A stretch of 64,000 bases of DNA, from positions 608,001-672,000 of the forward strand of contig NZ_CANLKW010000002.1 in the NCBI RefSeq assembly GCF_947491795.1, written 5' to 3'. Within the stretch, counting starts at the first letter, position 1; the number at the start of each line of letters is the position of its first letter. Both the position numbers and the translations under genes were made by a program. Under the pieces are notes generated by a model that saw only the letters and a list, made by a program, of their open reading frames with translations, was not told the DNA's origin and ran no database searches. This document shows positions 52,091-61,053 of the stretch, one piece after another. Source of the stretch: an uncultured Roseobacter sp. (lineage in GTDB: Bacteria > Pseudomonadota > Alphaproteobacteria > Rhodobacterales > Rhodobacteraceae).

Positions 52091-52503
52091 TCTGCAGGCA
52101 CGGAGATTTCGATCAGGTTATTGTCCGGATCGCGGATGTAGAGCGAGGAGATGGGTCCGGTCGCGCCTGAGCGTCTGACCGGCCCCTCCATGACGCTGAC
52201 CTGGTGAACCCCGAGATGGGCGATCCAGTCATCAAGCGGAGCATCTGTCAGAAAACACAGATCAGCCGTGCCTGGGTGGGCGTGCGCTGCCTTTGGTTCA
52301 AACTCACGGCCCTTCTGATGCAGGTTGATTTTGTGTTGCCCGAAAAGCAGCGCCCATCTGCGTGACCCGTCGGCGGCCTCGAACTGTTTGCCGCGCATGC
52401 CCAGGACCTGCGTATAAAAACGGACGGCATCGGGTATGCTGGTGACGGTTAGAACCAGGTGGTCGAGGGTCCGCACCCGGCATTGAATTTCGCTCTGGCT
52501 CAT
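52087..52503 (-). CDS. VOC family (glyoxalase/dioxygenase-type) protein
   Basis: A 138-residue single VOC protein: LDHLVLTVTSIPDAVRFYTQVLGM at the start, HKINLHQKG and DLCFLTD in the middle, and ISSLYIRDPDNNLIEISVPAD at the end, where the terminal Glu is the usual metal ligand. Members include glyoxalase I, dioxygenases and drug-binding proteins. Substrate unknown. The open frame extends far upstream (to 53247) opposite the MaoC-type gene, but only this part has family similarity. Confidence 0.85.
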   Translation of the reverse strand: MSQSEIQCRVRTLDHLVLTVTSIPDAVRFYTQVLGMRGKQFEAADGSRRWALLFGQHKINLHQKGREFEPKAAHAHPGTADLCFLTDAPLDDWIAHLGVHQVSVMEGPVRRSGATGPISSLYIRDPDNNLIEISVPAD

Positions 52504-52533
52504 GGCACCTGTTCTGCCGGGGAGGTCCGGTGC

Positions 52534-53346
52534 ATGCAGGATGCAACGCAGGACGGGACAAGTCAAAGTGACCTGATGGATCCGGCGCGGGCAAATGCCC
52601 TGCTGGTGACGCTGGGCATTGACCGCCAGATTGCTGTGTCCGAGCCGTTGCCCCCGTTTTTTCATCAGATCTACTTCTGGGATGCGCAGCCCGCGCAAAA
52701 GCTGGGGGGCGACGGGCATCCGAAAACCGGTGGGCTGATCCCTGATACCGGGCTGCCGCGCCGCATGTGGGCAGGCGGGCGTCTGTCGTTTGATGCGCCG
52801 CTGCGGGCGGGTCTGATGGCCACAAAAACGTCTGTCTGTGAAAGCGTGACGCACAAAGACGGGCGCAGTGGACCGCTGGCGCTGGTCACGCTGCGCCATG
52901 AAATCCGGCAACAGGGCGCGCTGTGCGTGACGGAACGGCAGGATCTGATCTACCGCGCGGCGGCCACGCCCGATGCGCCCGGACCCGTTGCGCCCAAAGC
53001 GCCGCGCGATGAGGACGCCGCGAAAGAGGTGCGCTTTTCCACCACACGGCTCTTCCGGTATTCGGCGCTGACATTCAACGGGCACCGGATTCACTACGAC
53101 GAAGACTATGCACGCGGGACCGAAGGGTATGACGGCCTTGTGGTGCACGGGCCGCTTCTGGCACAGTTGCTGATGCTTTTTGCAAGCGACAGTGCGGATG
53201 GGTTGCGGCGGTTTTCTTTCCGCGCAACCGCGCCGCTGATGCACCATGAGGTGGCGACCCTGTGCAGAAAAAAGCAGGATCTGTGGGTGCGTGCCGCGGA
53301 CGGGCGTCTGTGCATGCGGGCAGAGTTCGCAACGGTCTCAGAATGA
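52534..53346 (+). CDS. MaoC-type acyl-CoA dehydratase (HTD2/mesaconyl-C4-CoA hydratase-like)
   Basis: A 270-residue protein from the ATG at 52534, with GGGGAGG eight bases upstream; ATG at 52576 is also possible. The N-terminal half resembles the FAS1-like dehydratase domain: PLPPFFHQIYFWDAQPAQKLGGDGHPKTGGLIPDTGLPRRMWAGGRLSF. The C-terminal hot-dog half has RYSALTFNGHRIHYDEDYAR and GYDGLVVHGPLLAQLL, carrying the R/H hydratase pair. This layout is that of HTD2-like and mesaconyl-C4/itaconyl-CoA hydratases. It hydrates a CoA thioester; the exact one is unknown. Overlaps the next convergent gene by nine bases. Confidence 0.82.
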   Translation: MQDATQDGTSQSDLMDPARANALLVTLGIDRQIAVSEPLPPFFHQIYFWDAQPAQKLGGDGHPKTGGLIPDTGLPRRMWAGGRLSFDAPLRAGLMATKTSVCESVTHKDGRSGPLALVTLRHEIRQQGALCVTERQDLIYRAAATPDAPGPVAPKAPRDEDAAKEVRFSTTRLFRYSALTFNGHRIHYDEDYARGTEGYDGLVVHGPLLAQLLMLFASDSADGLRRFSFRATAPLMHHEVATLCRKKQDLWVRAADGRLCMRAEFATVSE

Positions 53347-54369
53347 GGCGGTAACCTCAAAACCCTCCGGGATGTTGTCCGTCCCTTCCAGCATCAGATC
53401 TGCCATCACATGGGCGATCGCGGGTGCCATGCCAAACCCGATCTTGAAACCACCGTTGGCAATGAAATGGCCGGGCCGTCCCGGCCAGGGGCCCAGCATC
53501 GGCGCGCGGCTGCGGGCTCTGGGGCGGACACCGGCCCAGCGGGCCAGAACCGGTGCGTCCACGAGGGCCGGTACGGCGGCCCGGGCCTTTGCAATAACCG
53601 CATCGAGCTGTTCATCGGTCGTGTACGGGTCTGCAAACTCCCGTTCGGACGTCGATCCAATGGCCACTGTGCCATCCAGATGCGGAATGATGTGTACCCC
53701 GTCCACAAAGAGCTGTGGCGCCCCTGCGGCATCGTAATCCAGCACGGCGGCCTGACCTTTGACACCGTTGCCGACGGGCCTGTGGTGTTCGCGGCTCAGC
53801 GCGTCCAGCCCCTGCACGCCGGTGGCCCAGACGACCTGGCCCGCGTCCGGGCCATCGGTTTGTGTCATCACGCCCCGTGCGGCAAGCGCGCTGACCAGCG
53901 CCATACAGGCCTGCCGGGGATGCACAAGAGCGCTCAGCGTATCGCGGATGACCTGACCTGTCGGGCTGTGGGGCGACCATGGAGTGTCGGGTGCCGGTTC
54001 CACGATCCATCTGGCATGCTGGCCCCAGAGTGTTTGCGCCGACCGGCTGCGGCTCTGCGCAAGGGCCAGCGCGTGTTCATCGGCCACGGTTTGCAGCCTG
54101 CCGCTGCGCCGGTACCCCGGCGCCTGCCCGCCTGCCTCTGCGACCCCGGACCAGAATTCCTCCGCTGCCAGCAGGCTGCGCAGCTGAAAAGCCTTTTTGG
54201 GGTTCCAGTTTTCCGGTACATGCGGCGCGAGGGCTCCAACAACGCCCCCGCTGCTGCCGGCGGCAGGCCCGTTCGGGTCAATGACCCGCACCTGCGCGCC
54301 CCGCAGGACACAGACCCAGGCAATGCTGAGCCCCAGAATGCCCGCCCCGCGAACCGTTATTTCGACCAT
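53338..54369 (-). CDS. FAD-dependent oxidoreductase, likely the stand-alone MnmC oxidoreductase half
   Basis: A 343-residue DAO-family flavoprotein from the ATG at 54369. It has EITVRGAGILGLSIAWVCVLRGAQVRVID (FAD motif), GSSGGVVGALAPHVPENWNPKK (resembling the SGNRQGALYP loop of MnmC), VWATGVQGLD, and FIANGGFKIGFGMAPAIAHVMADL at the end. It lies divergent from mnmD with 63 bases between. In E. coli the two activities are fused in MnmC; the oxidoreductase removes the carboxymethyl group of cmnm5s2U34 in tRNA. ThiO or D-amino-acid dehydrogenase remain alternatives on family grounds alone. Confidence 0.7.
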   Translation of the reverse strand: MVEITVRGAGILGLSIAWVCVLRGAQVRVIDPNGPAAGSSGGVVGALAPHVPENWNPKKAFQLRSLLAAEEFWSGVAEAGGQAPGYRRSGRLQTVADEHALALAQSRSRSAQTLWGQHARWIVEPAPDTPWSPHSPTGQVIRDTLSALVHPRQACMALVSALAARGVMTQTDGPDAGQVVWATGVQGLDALSREHHRPVGNGVKGQAAVLDYDAAGAPQLFVDGVHIIPHLDGTVAIGSTSEREFADPYTTDEQLDAVIAKARAAVPALVDAPVLARWAGVRPRARSRAPMLGPWPGRPGHFIANGGFKIGFGMAPAIAHVMADLMLEGTDNIPEGFEVTASF

Positions 54370-54432
54370 TGCCAAAAACTGCCTTCTGTCCCAGTGTCGC
54401 GCATGATTTCTGACATCCTACAGGGCTGAGCT

Positions 54433-55110
54433 GTGCAGAACCAGATGGCTGATCTGACATGGAAAACCGGCGATGTGCCGGTGTCTGTGCGTTTTGATGA
54501 TCCGTATTTCAGCCTGGAGAATGGCCTGGCTGAGACGCGCCACGTTTTTCTGGCGGGCAATGATCTTCCGGCGCGTTTCCAGCCAGGGTTTCACATTGCC
54601 GAGCTTGGCTTTGGCACCGGGCTGAATTTTCTGACGGCTCTGCTGGCGTGGCAGGAAGCCGGTGCGCCCGGGCCGCTCTTTTTCACATCCTTTGAGGCCT
54701 ATCCGATGAGCCGCGATGAGATGACCCGTGCCCTGGCCGCTTTTCCCGAGCTGGCGCAGGTGTCCGGATGTCTGACCGCGCAGTGGCAGACAAGCGGATG
54801 CCGTGCCGAGGTGCCGCCCGGCGTGCATCTGGAGGTTATCATTGGCGATGCGCGCGCCACTCTGCCCGCCTGGACCGGGCGCGCGGACGCCTGGTTTCTC
54901 GACGGGTTCTCGCCTGCGCGCAATCCTGAGCTCTGGTCAGCGGATCTGATGGGCGAGGTTGCTGCGCATACGGATCAGGGCGGTACCTTTGCCACCTACA
55001 CGGCCGCAGGATTTGTGCGCCGGGCACTGGCGGAGGGCGGGTTTGACGTGACCCGCAGCCCCGGGTTCGGACGCAAGCGACATATGAGCTGGGGCGTGCT
55101 GCGCCCGTGA
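54433..55110 (+). CDS. mnmD: tRNA 5-methylaminomethyl-2-thiouridine methyltransferase MnmD
   Basis: A 225-residue SAM-dependent methyltransferase of the MnmD/MnmC-N group. GTG at 54433 (ATG at 54445 also possible). Signature blocks: FDDPYFSLENGLAETRHVFLAGNDLP, FHIAELGFGTGLNFLTALLAW (SAM site), WFLDGFSPARNPELWSADL (catalytic DGFSPAKNPDMW-like motif) and GGTFATYTAAGFVRRALAEGGF. It methylates nm5s2U34 to mnm5s2U34 in tRNA. It is not fused to an FAD domain; a candidate for that half is the divergent neighbour. Overlaps the DMT gene by four bases. Confidence 0.93.
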   Translation: MQNQMADLTWKTGDVPVSVRFDDPYFSLENGLAETRHVFLAGNDLPARFQPGFHIAELGFGTGLNFLTALLAWQEAGAPGPLFFTSFEAYPMSRDEMTRALAAFPELAQVSGCLTAQWQTSGCRAEVPPGVHLEVIIGDARATLPAWTGRADAWFLDGFSPARNPELWSADLMGEVAAHTDQGGTFATYTAAGFVRRALAEGGFDVTRSPGFGRKRHMSWGVLRP

Positions 55111-55976
55111 CACAGACCAGCAACCTGCGCCTGGCAGTGCTGCTTATGCTGCTGACCACTTTTGTCTTTGCCCTGCAGGACGGCATCTCGCGGCATCTGG
55201 CCGATACCTACAATGTGCTGATGGTGGTCATGATCCGCTACTGGTTCTTTGCGGCCTTTGTGATCGCGGTTGCGGCCCGCCGTGCCGGAGGCGTGCGCGC
55301 GGCTGCAGCGACCCGTCAACCGGTGCTGCAGGCGTTCCGCGGGTTTCTGCTGGCCACCGAGGTCTGTGTCATGGTCGCGGCCTTTACGCTGCTGGGACTG
55401 GTGGAAAGCCATGCGGTTTTTGCCTGTTATCCGCTGGTGGTGGCAGCCCTGTCCGGGCCCATTCTGGGCGAGCGTGTGGGCTGGCGTCGCTGGGCGGCGA
55501 TTGCGGCAGGGTTTGCCGGGGTTATGATCATCCTGCAGCCGGGCTATGGTGTCTTTGATCCGGCGGCAATTGTACCGTTGATTTCCGCTATGATGTTTGC
55601 GCTTTATGCGCTGCTCACCCGTTTTGTCTCGCGGCAGGACACGACGGCGACCAGCTTTTTCTGGACGGGAACCGTCGGGGCGATCACCATGACGGTTCTG
55701 GGCATCTGGTACTGGGAGCCGATGACGCAAAGCGACTGGGGGTGGATGGCCGTGCTCTGTGTGACCGGAGCCTCCGGACACTGGCTGCTGATCCGCTGCT
55801 ATGAGCTGGCCGAAGCAAGTGCCATTCAGCCCTTTGCCTACTTTCAGCTGGTGTTTGCCGCAGCCATCGGGCTGCTGGTTTTCGACGAGACCGTACGCCC
55901 GAATGTGGCTCTGGGGGCAGCAGTGATCGTCTGTGCGGGCCTATTCACCCTGTGGCGCGAACGCCAGAAGGGTTGA
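55107..55976 (+). CDS. DMT family transporter (EamA type)
   Basis: A 289-residue protein with about ten TM helices in two EamA repeats (first half ends near LGERVGWRRWAAIAAGFAGVMI, second half near QPFAYFQLVFAAAIGLLVFDETVRPNVALGAAVIV). The GTG start overlaps the mnmD stop. It exports or imports small metabolites; the substrate is unknown. The 3' end overlaps the convergent slt gene by 36 bases. Confidence 0.9.
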   Translation: MTQTSNLRLAVLLMLLTTFVFALQDGISRHLADTYNVLMVVMIRYWFFAAFVIAVAARRAGGVRAAAATRQPVLQAFRGFLLATEVCVMVAAFTLLGLVESHAVFACYPLVVAALSGPILGERVGWRRWAAIAAGFAGVMIILQPGYGVFDPAAIVPLISAMMFALYALLTRFVSRQDTTATSFFWTGTVGAITMTVLGIWYWEPMTQSDWGWMAVLCVTGASGHWLLIRCYELAEASAIQPFAYFQLVFAAAIGLLVFDETVRPNVALGAAVIVCAGLFTLWRERQKG

Positions 55977-57914
55977 GCCGGTGAGTTCATCAGTAAAGGG
56001 CACAGGCAACGGGTCCTTGCCCAGCATGGCCCGGTACACCGGCAGGCTTTCCGTGACGCGCATCACATAGTTCCGGGTTTCGCGGAAGGGGATGTGCTCG
56101 ATCCAGTCGACGATATCCACAGCTCCCCGGCGCGGATCACCGTAGACCTGCATCCATTTGTCGGGCCGGCTGGGCCCGGCATTGTAGGCGGCTGACATCA
56201 TCACAACATTCCCCCGGAAGCGCCCTGCCATGACCGACAGATAGGTGGCACCCAGCTCGGCGTTATAGGCCGGATCGGTGATCAGCCGCGCGGTGGAATG
56301 GCCGCTCTGGCGCCCCAGCCTGCGGGCGACCTCGCGCCCGGTGGCGGGCATGATCTGCATCAGGCCGCGCGCGCCCGCACCGCTTTGTACCGACGGGTCA
56401 AATTCACTCTCTCGGCGGGCGATGGCCAGGGTCATTTCAGGGGCCATAGGCAGGGTCTGTCCGGCCACGGGATGCAGCGGGTAGTATCCGCCTGGGATCA
56501 CAATGGCCTGGCGTGCCGCGCGTTTGCCGATCATCACGGCCAGGTGGGGCTCTTCAAGTTCCAGTGCCGCCTGTGCCAGCAGTCCTGCGTCATTGCGTCC
56601 AAGGCTTTCTGTCAGATGTGTCCAGAAACGCTCTGCCAGGTTCAGCTCACCCGCGGCGAGCAGCAGCAGACCGGCCTGAAAAACATCGTTTCCAACCAGA
56701 TCAGAACTGCGCCAGTCGCCGGTCGCTGTTTCACCCGCAAGCTCCATGTCAAAGCCCAGGCCCGCCTGCTCTGCGGCCAGCAACCCATAAAAAGATGTCT
56801 GGTACTGCGCAGCTTCAAGAAAGGCCTGATCTGCCGCTGCCACATCGCCCATGCCGGTCAGTGCGCGTCCGCGCCAGTATCCGGCACGCCCCTTTGAGAT
56901 CGGGGAGCGGACGGCCGCTTCGTGATTGCTGAAATGCTTCAGCGCCGTTTCAGGATCGCCCAGTTTGCGCAGCGCAATATAGCCCGCCAGCCATTCCAGA
57001 TCGGCGTAGTCGGATCCCGCCGCCAGGAAATGCCGCGATGCAAGCGCATAGGCCCGCCGGGGGTCGCCGTTGCGCATTTCGTCCCGTGCCATGGACCGGC
57101 GTCTGTTGGACCACTCCGACGGACGCCCGAGAGCTTTTGCGCTGGACGATGACGCTTCCAGCAGGTCCTTGGCGGCCTCATAACGGCCCTTGCGCAGGCG
57201 CCAGACAAAGCGATCGTATTGCAGACCACCGTTGTTTGCGAATTCTGAAGGAATGGCCTCGATCAGCGTATCAACACCCTTGTCGCCTTCGCGCAGCGCG
57301 ATCCGCGCCTTTGCCGAGGCAACAGCACCCGCAGAGGCCAGCGGGAACATGCGCCGCGCGTTTCCATATGCAGCTTTCCACAGCATTGTGTCGAGACGGG
57401 CGTCATGATGGCCGCGCAGATAGCCGCCATAGCGGGACTGAAACGCGGCCTGCTCTTCGGCTGTCATCGGAAAATTGCGCCAGGCATTCACAATAAGAGC
57501 CCGCGCCTCGCCGGAGTTGGCTGCATCGCCATGGGCATCCGCCCAGGCCAGCACGCCGCGCGGTGTCTGCGGGGGTGTTCCGGCAAAAAAGGCAAGCACT
57601 GTGGCTTTGTCCGCGCGGGCGATCGCTTCTTCGGACTGGCGGCGCAGATAACGTTCTCCCGGCCAGTCAGGCCTGCGGGTCAGAAACCGGGTGACCTCGC
57701 CTGGTGTTCCCCTGCCGTCGCGCAGGCGGGCCCATTCGACGATGTCGGCGGCCACGTCCCCATCTTTGGCAGCCACACGCGCGGCTGCATTCCAGTCGCC
57801 GCTGCGCAGAGCGTCAAAGGCGAGGCTCAGAGGCCGTGGCCGTTCCGCCCAGGCGGGCAGGGCGGTCAACAGAACCAAAGTCAGAATCGTCAGCTGGCGC
57901 CTGATCACTTGCAT
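55941..57914 (-). CDS. Soluble lytic murein transglycosylase
   Basis: A 657-residue exported protein. Signal peptide at residues 1-22 (LTILTLVLLTALPAWA). The long alpha-helical superhelix domain of Slt70 fills residues 25-470. The C-terminal SLT domain has catalytic Glu near residue 500 in IARRESEFDPSVQSGAGARGLMQIMPATGREVARRLG, and AAYNAGPSRPDKW downstream. It cleaves peptidoglycan glycan strands to 1,6-anhydromuropeptides in the periplasm. ATG at 57914; upstream frame is open to 57971. dapA is divergent, 126 bases away. Confidence 0.93.
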   Translation of the reverse strand: MQVIRRQLTILTLVLLTALPAWAERPRPLSLAFDALRSGDWNAAARVAAKDGDVAADIVEWARLRDGRGTPGEVTRFLTRRPDWPGERYLRRQSEEAIARADKATVLAFFAGTPPQTPRGVLAWADAHGDAANSGEARALIVNAWRNFPMTAEEQAAFQSRYGGYLRGHHDARLDTMLWKAAYGNARRMFPLASAGAVASAKARIALREGDKGVDTLIEAIPSEFANNGGLQYDRFVWRLRKGRYEAAKDLLEASSSSAKALGRPSEWSNRRRSMARDEMRNGDPRRAYALASRHFLAAGSDYADLEWLAGYIALRKLGDPETALKHFSNHEAAVRSPISKGRAGYWRGRALTGMGDVAAADQAFLEAAQYQTSFYGLLAAEQAGLGFDMELAGETATGDWRSSDLVGNDVFQAGLLLLAAGELNLAERFWTHLTESLGRNDAGLLAQAALELEEPHLAVMIGKRAARQAIVIPGGYYPLHPVAGQTLPMAPEMTLAIARRESEFDPSVQSGAGARGLMQIMPATGREVARRLGRQSGHSTARLITDPAYNAELGATYLSVMAGRFRGNVVMMSAAYNAGPSRPDKWMQVYGDPRRGAVDIVDWIEHIPFRETRNYVMRVTESLPVYRAMLGKDPLPVPFTDELTGSTLLAFAPQGE

Positions 57915-58040
57915 TTCCCGACGTTTGAGGGCTAGAGGCTTTGAACATAAACCTCTCTGACCCACGATCAAATCACGATCATGCTTAAAGAGTGGTAAAA
58001 CCCAGGCCTTTTGCCGGCCACAATTAAAAGGAGCGTGAAT

Positions 58041-58916
58041 ATGTTCAAAGGCTCAATGCCTGCCCTCGTCACGCCGTTTCGGAACGGCGAGCTGGATCTG
58101 GATACACTCAAGAAACTCGTAGAATGGCACATCGGTGAAGGCAGCAATGGCCTGGTGCCCGTTGGCACAACCGGTGAAAGCCCGACCCTGACCCACCGTG
58201 AACACGAGGTGGTTGTCGAGGAGGTCGTCAAAGCCGCCGCAGGGCGTGTGCCGGTGATTGCAGGTGCAGGGTCCAATAACACCACAGAGGCCATTCGCCT
58301 TGTGCGGCATGCCGAATCGGTTGGCGCGGATGCGGCCCTGGTCGTGACGCCCTATTACAACAAACCCACCCAGTCCGGTCTGATTGCGCATTTCACAGCA
58401 CTGCATGACTGTGCCGAACTGCCGATCATTATCTATAATATCCCCGGCCGGTCGGTTGTGGATATGAGCCCGGAAACCATGGGCCGGCTGGCGGAACTGC
58501 CCCGGATCGTCGGCGTCAAGGACGCCACGGGCGATCTGGCGCGCGTCTGCGACCAGCGCATGACCTGCGGGCCGGATTTCATCCAGCTGTCGGGTGAAGA
58601 CGCCACGGCGCATGGGTTCAACGCCCAGGGCGGCACGGGCTGCATCTCTGTCACCGCGAATGTCGCGCCGAAGATGCTCAGCCAGATGCAGGCCGCCTGC
58701 CTTGCGGGCGATTACGCAACCGCTCTGCAGATACAGGACCGTCTGATGCCGCTGCACAAGGCCATCTTTACCGAGCCGGGCCTTGTGGGTGTGAAATACG
58801 CCATGTCACGCCTTGATCTGTGCTCGGACGAGGTACGCCTGCCGCTGACCGGTCTGTCGGACGAGACGCGCGTCCTGGTGGACAATGGTCTGCGCCACGC
58901 GGGCCTGATGAACTGA
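58041..58916 (+). CDS. dapA: 4-hydroxy-tetrahydrodipicolinate synthase
   Basis: A 291-residue class I aldolase. Schiff-base Lys160 in [15 protein letters not shown]; catalytic Tyr132 in [11 protein letters not shown]; Thr44/Thr45 in [10 protein letters not shown]. Length and numbering match E. coli DapA within one residue. It condenses pyruvate with aspartate semialdehyde, the first committed step to diaminopimelate and lysine. AAAAGGAG precedes the ATG. Divergent from slt, so two cell-wall genes share this promoter region. Confidence 0.97.
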   Translation: MFKGSMPALVTPFRNGELDLDTLKKLVEWHIGEGSNGLVPVGTTGESPTLTHREHEVVVEEVVKAAAGRVPVIAGAGSNNTTEAIRLVRHAESVGADAALVVTPYYNKPTQSGLIAHFTALHDCAELPIIIYNIPGRSVVDMSPETMGRLAELPRIVGVKDATGDLARVCDQRMTCGPDFIQLSGEDATAHGFNAQGGTGCISVTANVAPKMLSQMQAACLAGDYATALQIQDRLMPLHKAIFTEPGLVGVKYAMSRLDLCSDEVRLPLTGLSDETRVLVDNGLRHAGLMN

Positions 58917-58946
58917 GCCAGCACCGGCGGGGTTTTTCACCCCTTC

Positions 58947-58973
58947 CGTCTCCGGGGCGTTGACCCGGGGACG
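58947..58973 (+). terminator. Possible hairpin terminator after dapA (no T-run)
   Basis: CGTCTCCGGG (58947-58956) pairs with CCCGGGGACG (58964-58973) with one G-U pair. No U-tract follows, so it may instead act as a transcript-stabilising hairpin. Confidence 0.4.
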
Positions 58974-59020
58974 GCGATCTCCAATTGTGGGCCGCAGTGC
59001 CCGTATACTGGAGATGTGCT

Positions 59021-60196
59021 TTGAATATTCTGCCCGAAATCGAAAACGAAACGGATGCGCTGACGGCGCTCTACCGCGATCTGCACGCCCATCCCGAGAT
59101 TGGTTTCGAGGAAACCCGGACCGCTGGGATCGTCGCGGAAACGCTGGAACGCTACGGTGTGGATGAAGTGCATACCGGCATCGCGGGCACCGGCGTTGTG
59201 GCGCTGATCCATGGGCAGGGGCAGGGCAACCGGCGTGTCGGCCTGCGGGCGGATATGGACGCGCTGCCGATTGTCGAGGCAACGAACCTGCCCTGGGCCT
59301 CAGAAAACCAGGGGGTGATGCACGCCTGCGGCCATGACGGGCATACCACAATGCTGCTGGGGGCGGCAAAACATCTGGCGGCGACCCGCGATTTTGAGGG
59401 CACTGCGGTGCTGATTTTCCAGCCCGCCGAAGAAGGTCTGGGCGGTGCGCGGGGCATGATTGCGGACGGGCTTTTCGAGCGTTTCCCCTGTGACGAAGTT
59501 TACGGGCTGCACAATTACCCCACGGGTGTGCCGGGAAAATTCGGGATCTGCAAAGGCGCGGCACTGGCGGGCGCTGCATTTTTCGATATCGACGTGCAGG
59601 GCACCGGCAGCCACGCGGCCCATCCGGACGAATCCCGCGATGCGCTGATGGTGGCGGCGAGCCTGGCCACTGAGCTGAACACCGTTCTGGCGCGCAGCAT
59701 CCCGCCCCAGGACACCTGCGTTCTGTCAGTGACACAGCTGCACGCGGGCACGGCCTATAATATCGTGCCGGGCACAGCCTCTCTCGCAGGTACGATCCGG
59801 TATTTCCGGGACGAGATTTATACGCTGGCGGCTGACCGCATGCAGGCAATCTGCGATGGGTTTGCCCTGGCCCACGGCGTGCAGATTGATCTGGACCTGC
59901 GCAACGTCTTTGACGTGTTGATGAACGACCACGACCTGTCAGAGGCTTACGCTGAAGCGGCAGCCGATGTTGTTGGAGCGGACAACGTTTCGCGCAATGA
60001 TGCGCCGACCACAGGGTCCGAGGATTTTGCGGATATGCTGCGTGTGGTCCCGGGCGCTTATTGCAGTCTGGGGCACAGCGGCACGCTGCCGCTGCACAAT
60101 CCCGGGTTTGTTCTGGGCGAGGAAATCCTGCCCGTCGGTGCCTCGATCATCGCGCGCCTTGTGGAACGGCGGATGCCGCGTCAGCGCTTGCCGTAG
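59021..60196 (+). CDS. M20 family amidohydrolase/aminoacylase
   Basis: A 391-residue M20D peptidase-fold enzyme (hippurate hydrolase/N-acyl amino acid hydrolase type). The start is a TTG at 59021 with GGAG seven bases upstream. Metal and catalytic motifs: DLHAHPEIGFEE, LRADMDALP, VMHACGHDGHTTMLL, FQPAEEGLGGARGMI and TTGSEDFADML. It hydrolyses N-acylated amino acids in the cytoplasm; the precise substrate is not predictable. The last 16 bases overlap the convergent membrane anchor gene. Confidence 0.9.
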   Translation: MNILPEIENETDALTALYRDLHAHPEIGFEETRTAGIVAETLERYGVDEVHTGIAGTGVVALIHGQGQGNRRVGLRADMDALPIVEATNLPWASENQGVMHACGHDGHTTMLLGAAKHLAATRDFEGTAVLIFQPAEEGLGGARGMIADGLFERFPCDEVYGLHNYPTGVPGKFGICKGAALAGAAFFDIDVQGTGSHAAHPDESRDALMVAASLATELNTVLARSIPPQDTCVLSVTQLHAGTAYNIVPGTASLAGTIRYFRDEIYTLAADRMQAICDGFALAHGVQIDLDLRNVFDVLMNDHDLSEAYAEAAADVVGADNVSRNDAPTTGSEDFADMLRVVPGAYCSLGHSGTLPLHNPGFVLGEEILPVGASIIARLVERRMPRQRLP

Positions 60197-61053
60197 TAGA
60201 GCCCGACCACATGTTCGGCTTCTGCAAAGAAGAGCCAGCGGGCGGTGAGGACACCGGCCACGTGGCTGACCACCGCGAGCAGGGCCAGGAAATGTGAGAA
60301 GGGCAGGGCCAGCAGGATCACCGGCAGAGCCACCATCAGCACCAGCGAAATGATCCGCAGCTTCTGGCTGTGTTTGCGGCCGATCTGGTGCACAAATTCG
60401 CGCAGCAGATAGTTGGTGCCGGTGTGCGGGGGCTCGAACGCGCGGACCTTGCCGATGCCGCCCAGACCGGTGGCCGAAGCCATATCGGTGCCGGAGGCGG
60501 CCAGCGCCTTGTCGCCCATGCTCCAGGTCAGAAGCTGCACGGCACCGGCGATCACCAGAAGCACAAGCGCCGCCGTGACCTGGCCCGAGAGCAGCGCGCC
60601 ACCGGCAAGCGAGAGCGACAGGAACTTGACCGGCGTGACGGGCATGTTCCAGCGCGGGATGGTTTTCAGCTGGGTGTAGATCATCGAGGTGGTGAAGACC
60701 GTGGCCATGGACAGGGCCGCACCGATGAGGCCCAGCAGGCTGTAGCGCTCGCCCAGAAAGACGAGGCCCGCGCCGTAGAGACCCATGGCCACCAGCGCAC
60801 CAACGGCGCACCAGGCCTCGCGGCTGAGCCAGCTGGAGCGCCATTGCGTAAAGGCTTTTATCGCCCGCTCGGGCCGGCCCAGGTGGAAGGTCGACGACAG
60901 CAGCCCGCCTACCGCCATCGCATAGGCAATGGCGAAAAAGGCAAAGGCCGTCCAGCCGGTGACTGCAGGGTATCCAAGGCCCAGCCAGGTCAGCAGGCCA
61001 AAGCCCAGGCCGCTGAAAACAGTGAAGAAAATAACGGAAGGAGCAGGATGCAT
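60181..61053 (-). CDS. soeC: DmsC/SoeC-type membrane anchor subunit
   Basis: A 290-residue protein with about eight TM helices. MHPAPSVIFFTVFSGLGFGLLTWLGLG at the start, GGLLSSTFHLGRPERAIKAFTQWRSSWLSREAW in the middle, and repeated Leu/Val-rich helices identify the DmsC family. It exchanges electrons between the [4Fe-4S] subunit and quinone at the membrane. Start overlaps the soeB stop by one base. SoeC is preferred over DmsC because of the likely cytoplasmic sulfite-dehydrogenase context in this group; this choice is inference. Confidence 0.72.
   Translation of the reverse strand: MHPAPSVIFFTVFSGLGFGLLTWLGLGYPAVTGWTAFAFFAIAYAMAVGGLLSSTFHLGRPERAIKAFTQWRSSWLSREAWCAVGALVAMGLYGAGLVFLGERYSLLGLIGAALSMATVFTTSMIYTQLKTIPRWNMPVTPVKFLSLSLAGGALLSGQVTAALVLLVIAGAVQLLTWSMGDKALAASGTDMASATGLGGIGKVRAFEPPHTGTNYLLREFVHQIGRKHSQKLRIISLVLMVALPVILLALPFSHFLALLAVVSHVAGVLTARWLFFAEAEHVVGLYYGKR

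Noticed and set aside
52504..53247. Long N-terminal extension of the VOC frame
   Set aside because: It lies antisense to the MaoC-type dehydratase gene, and only residues after the ATG at 52503 resemble VOC proteins.
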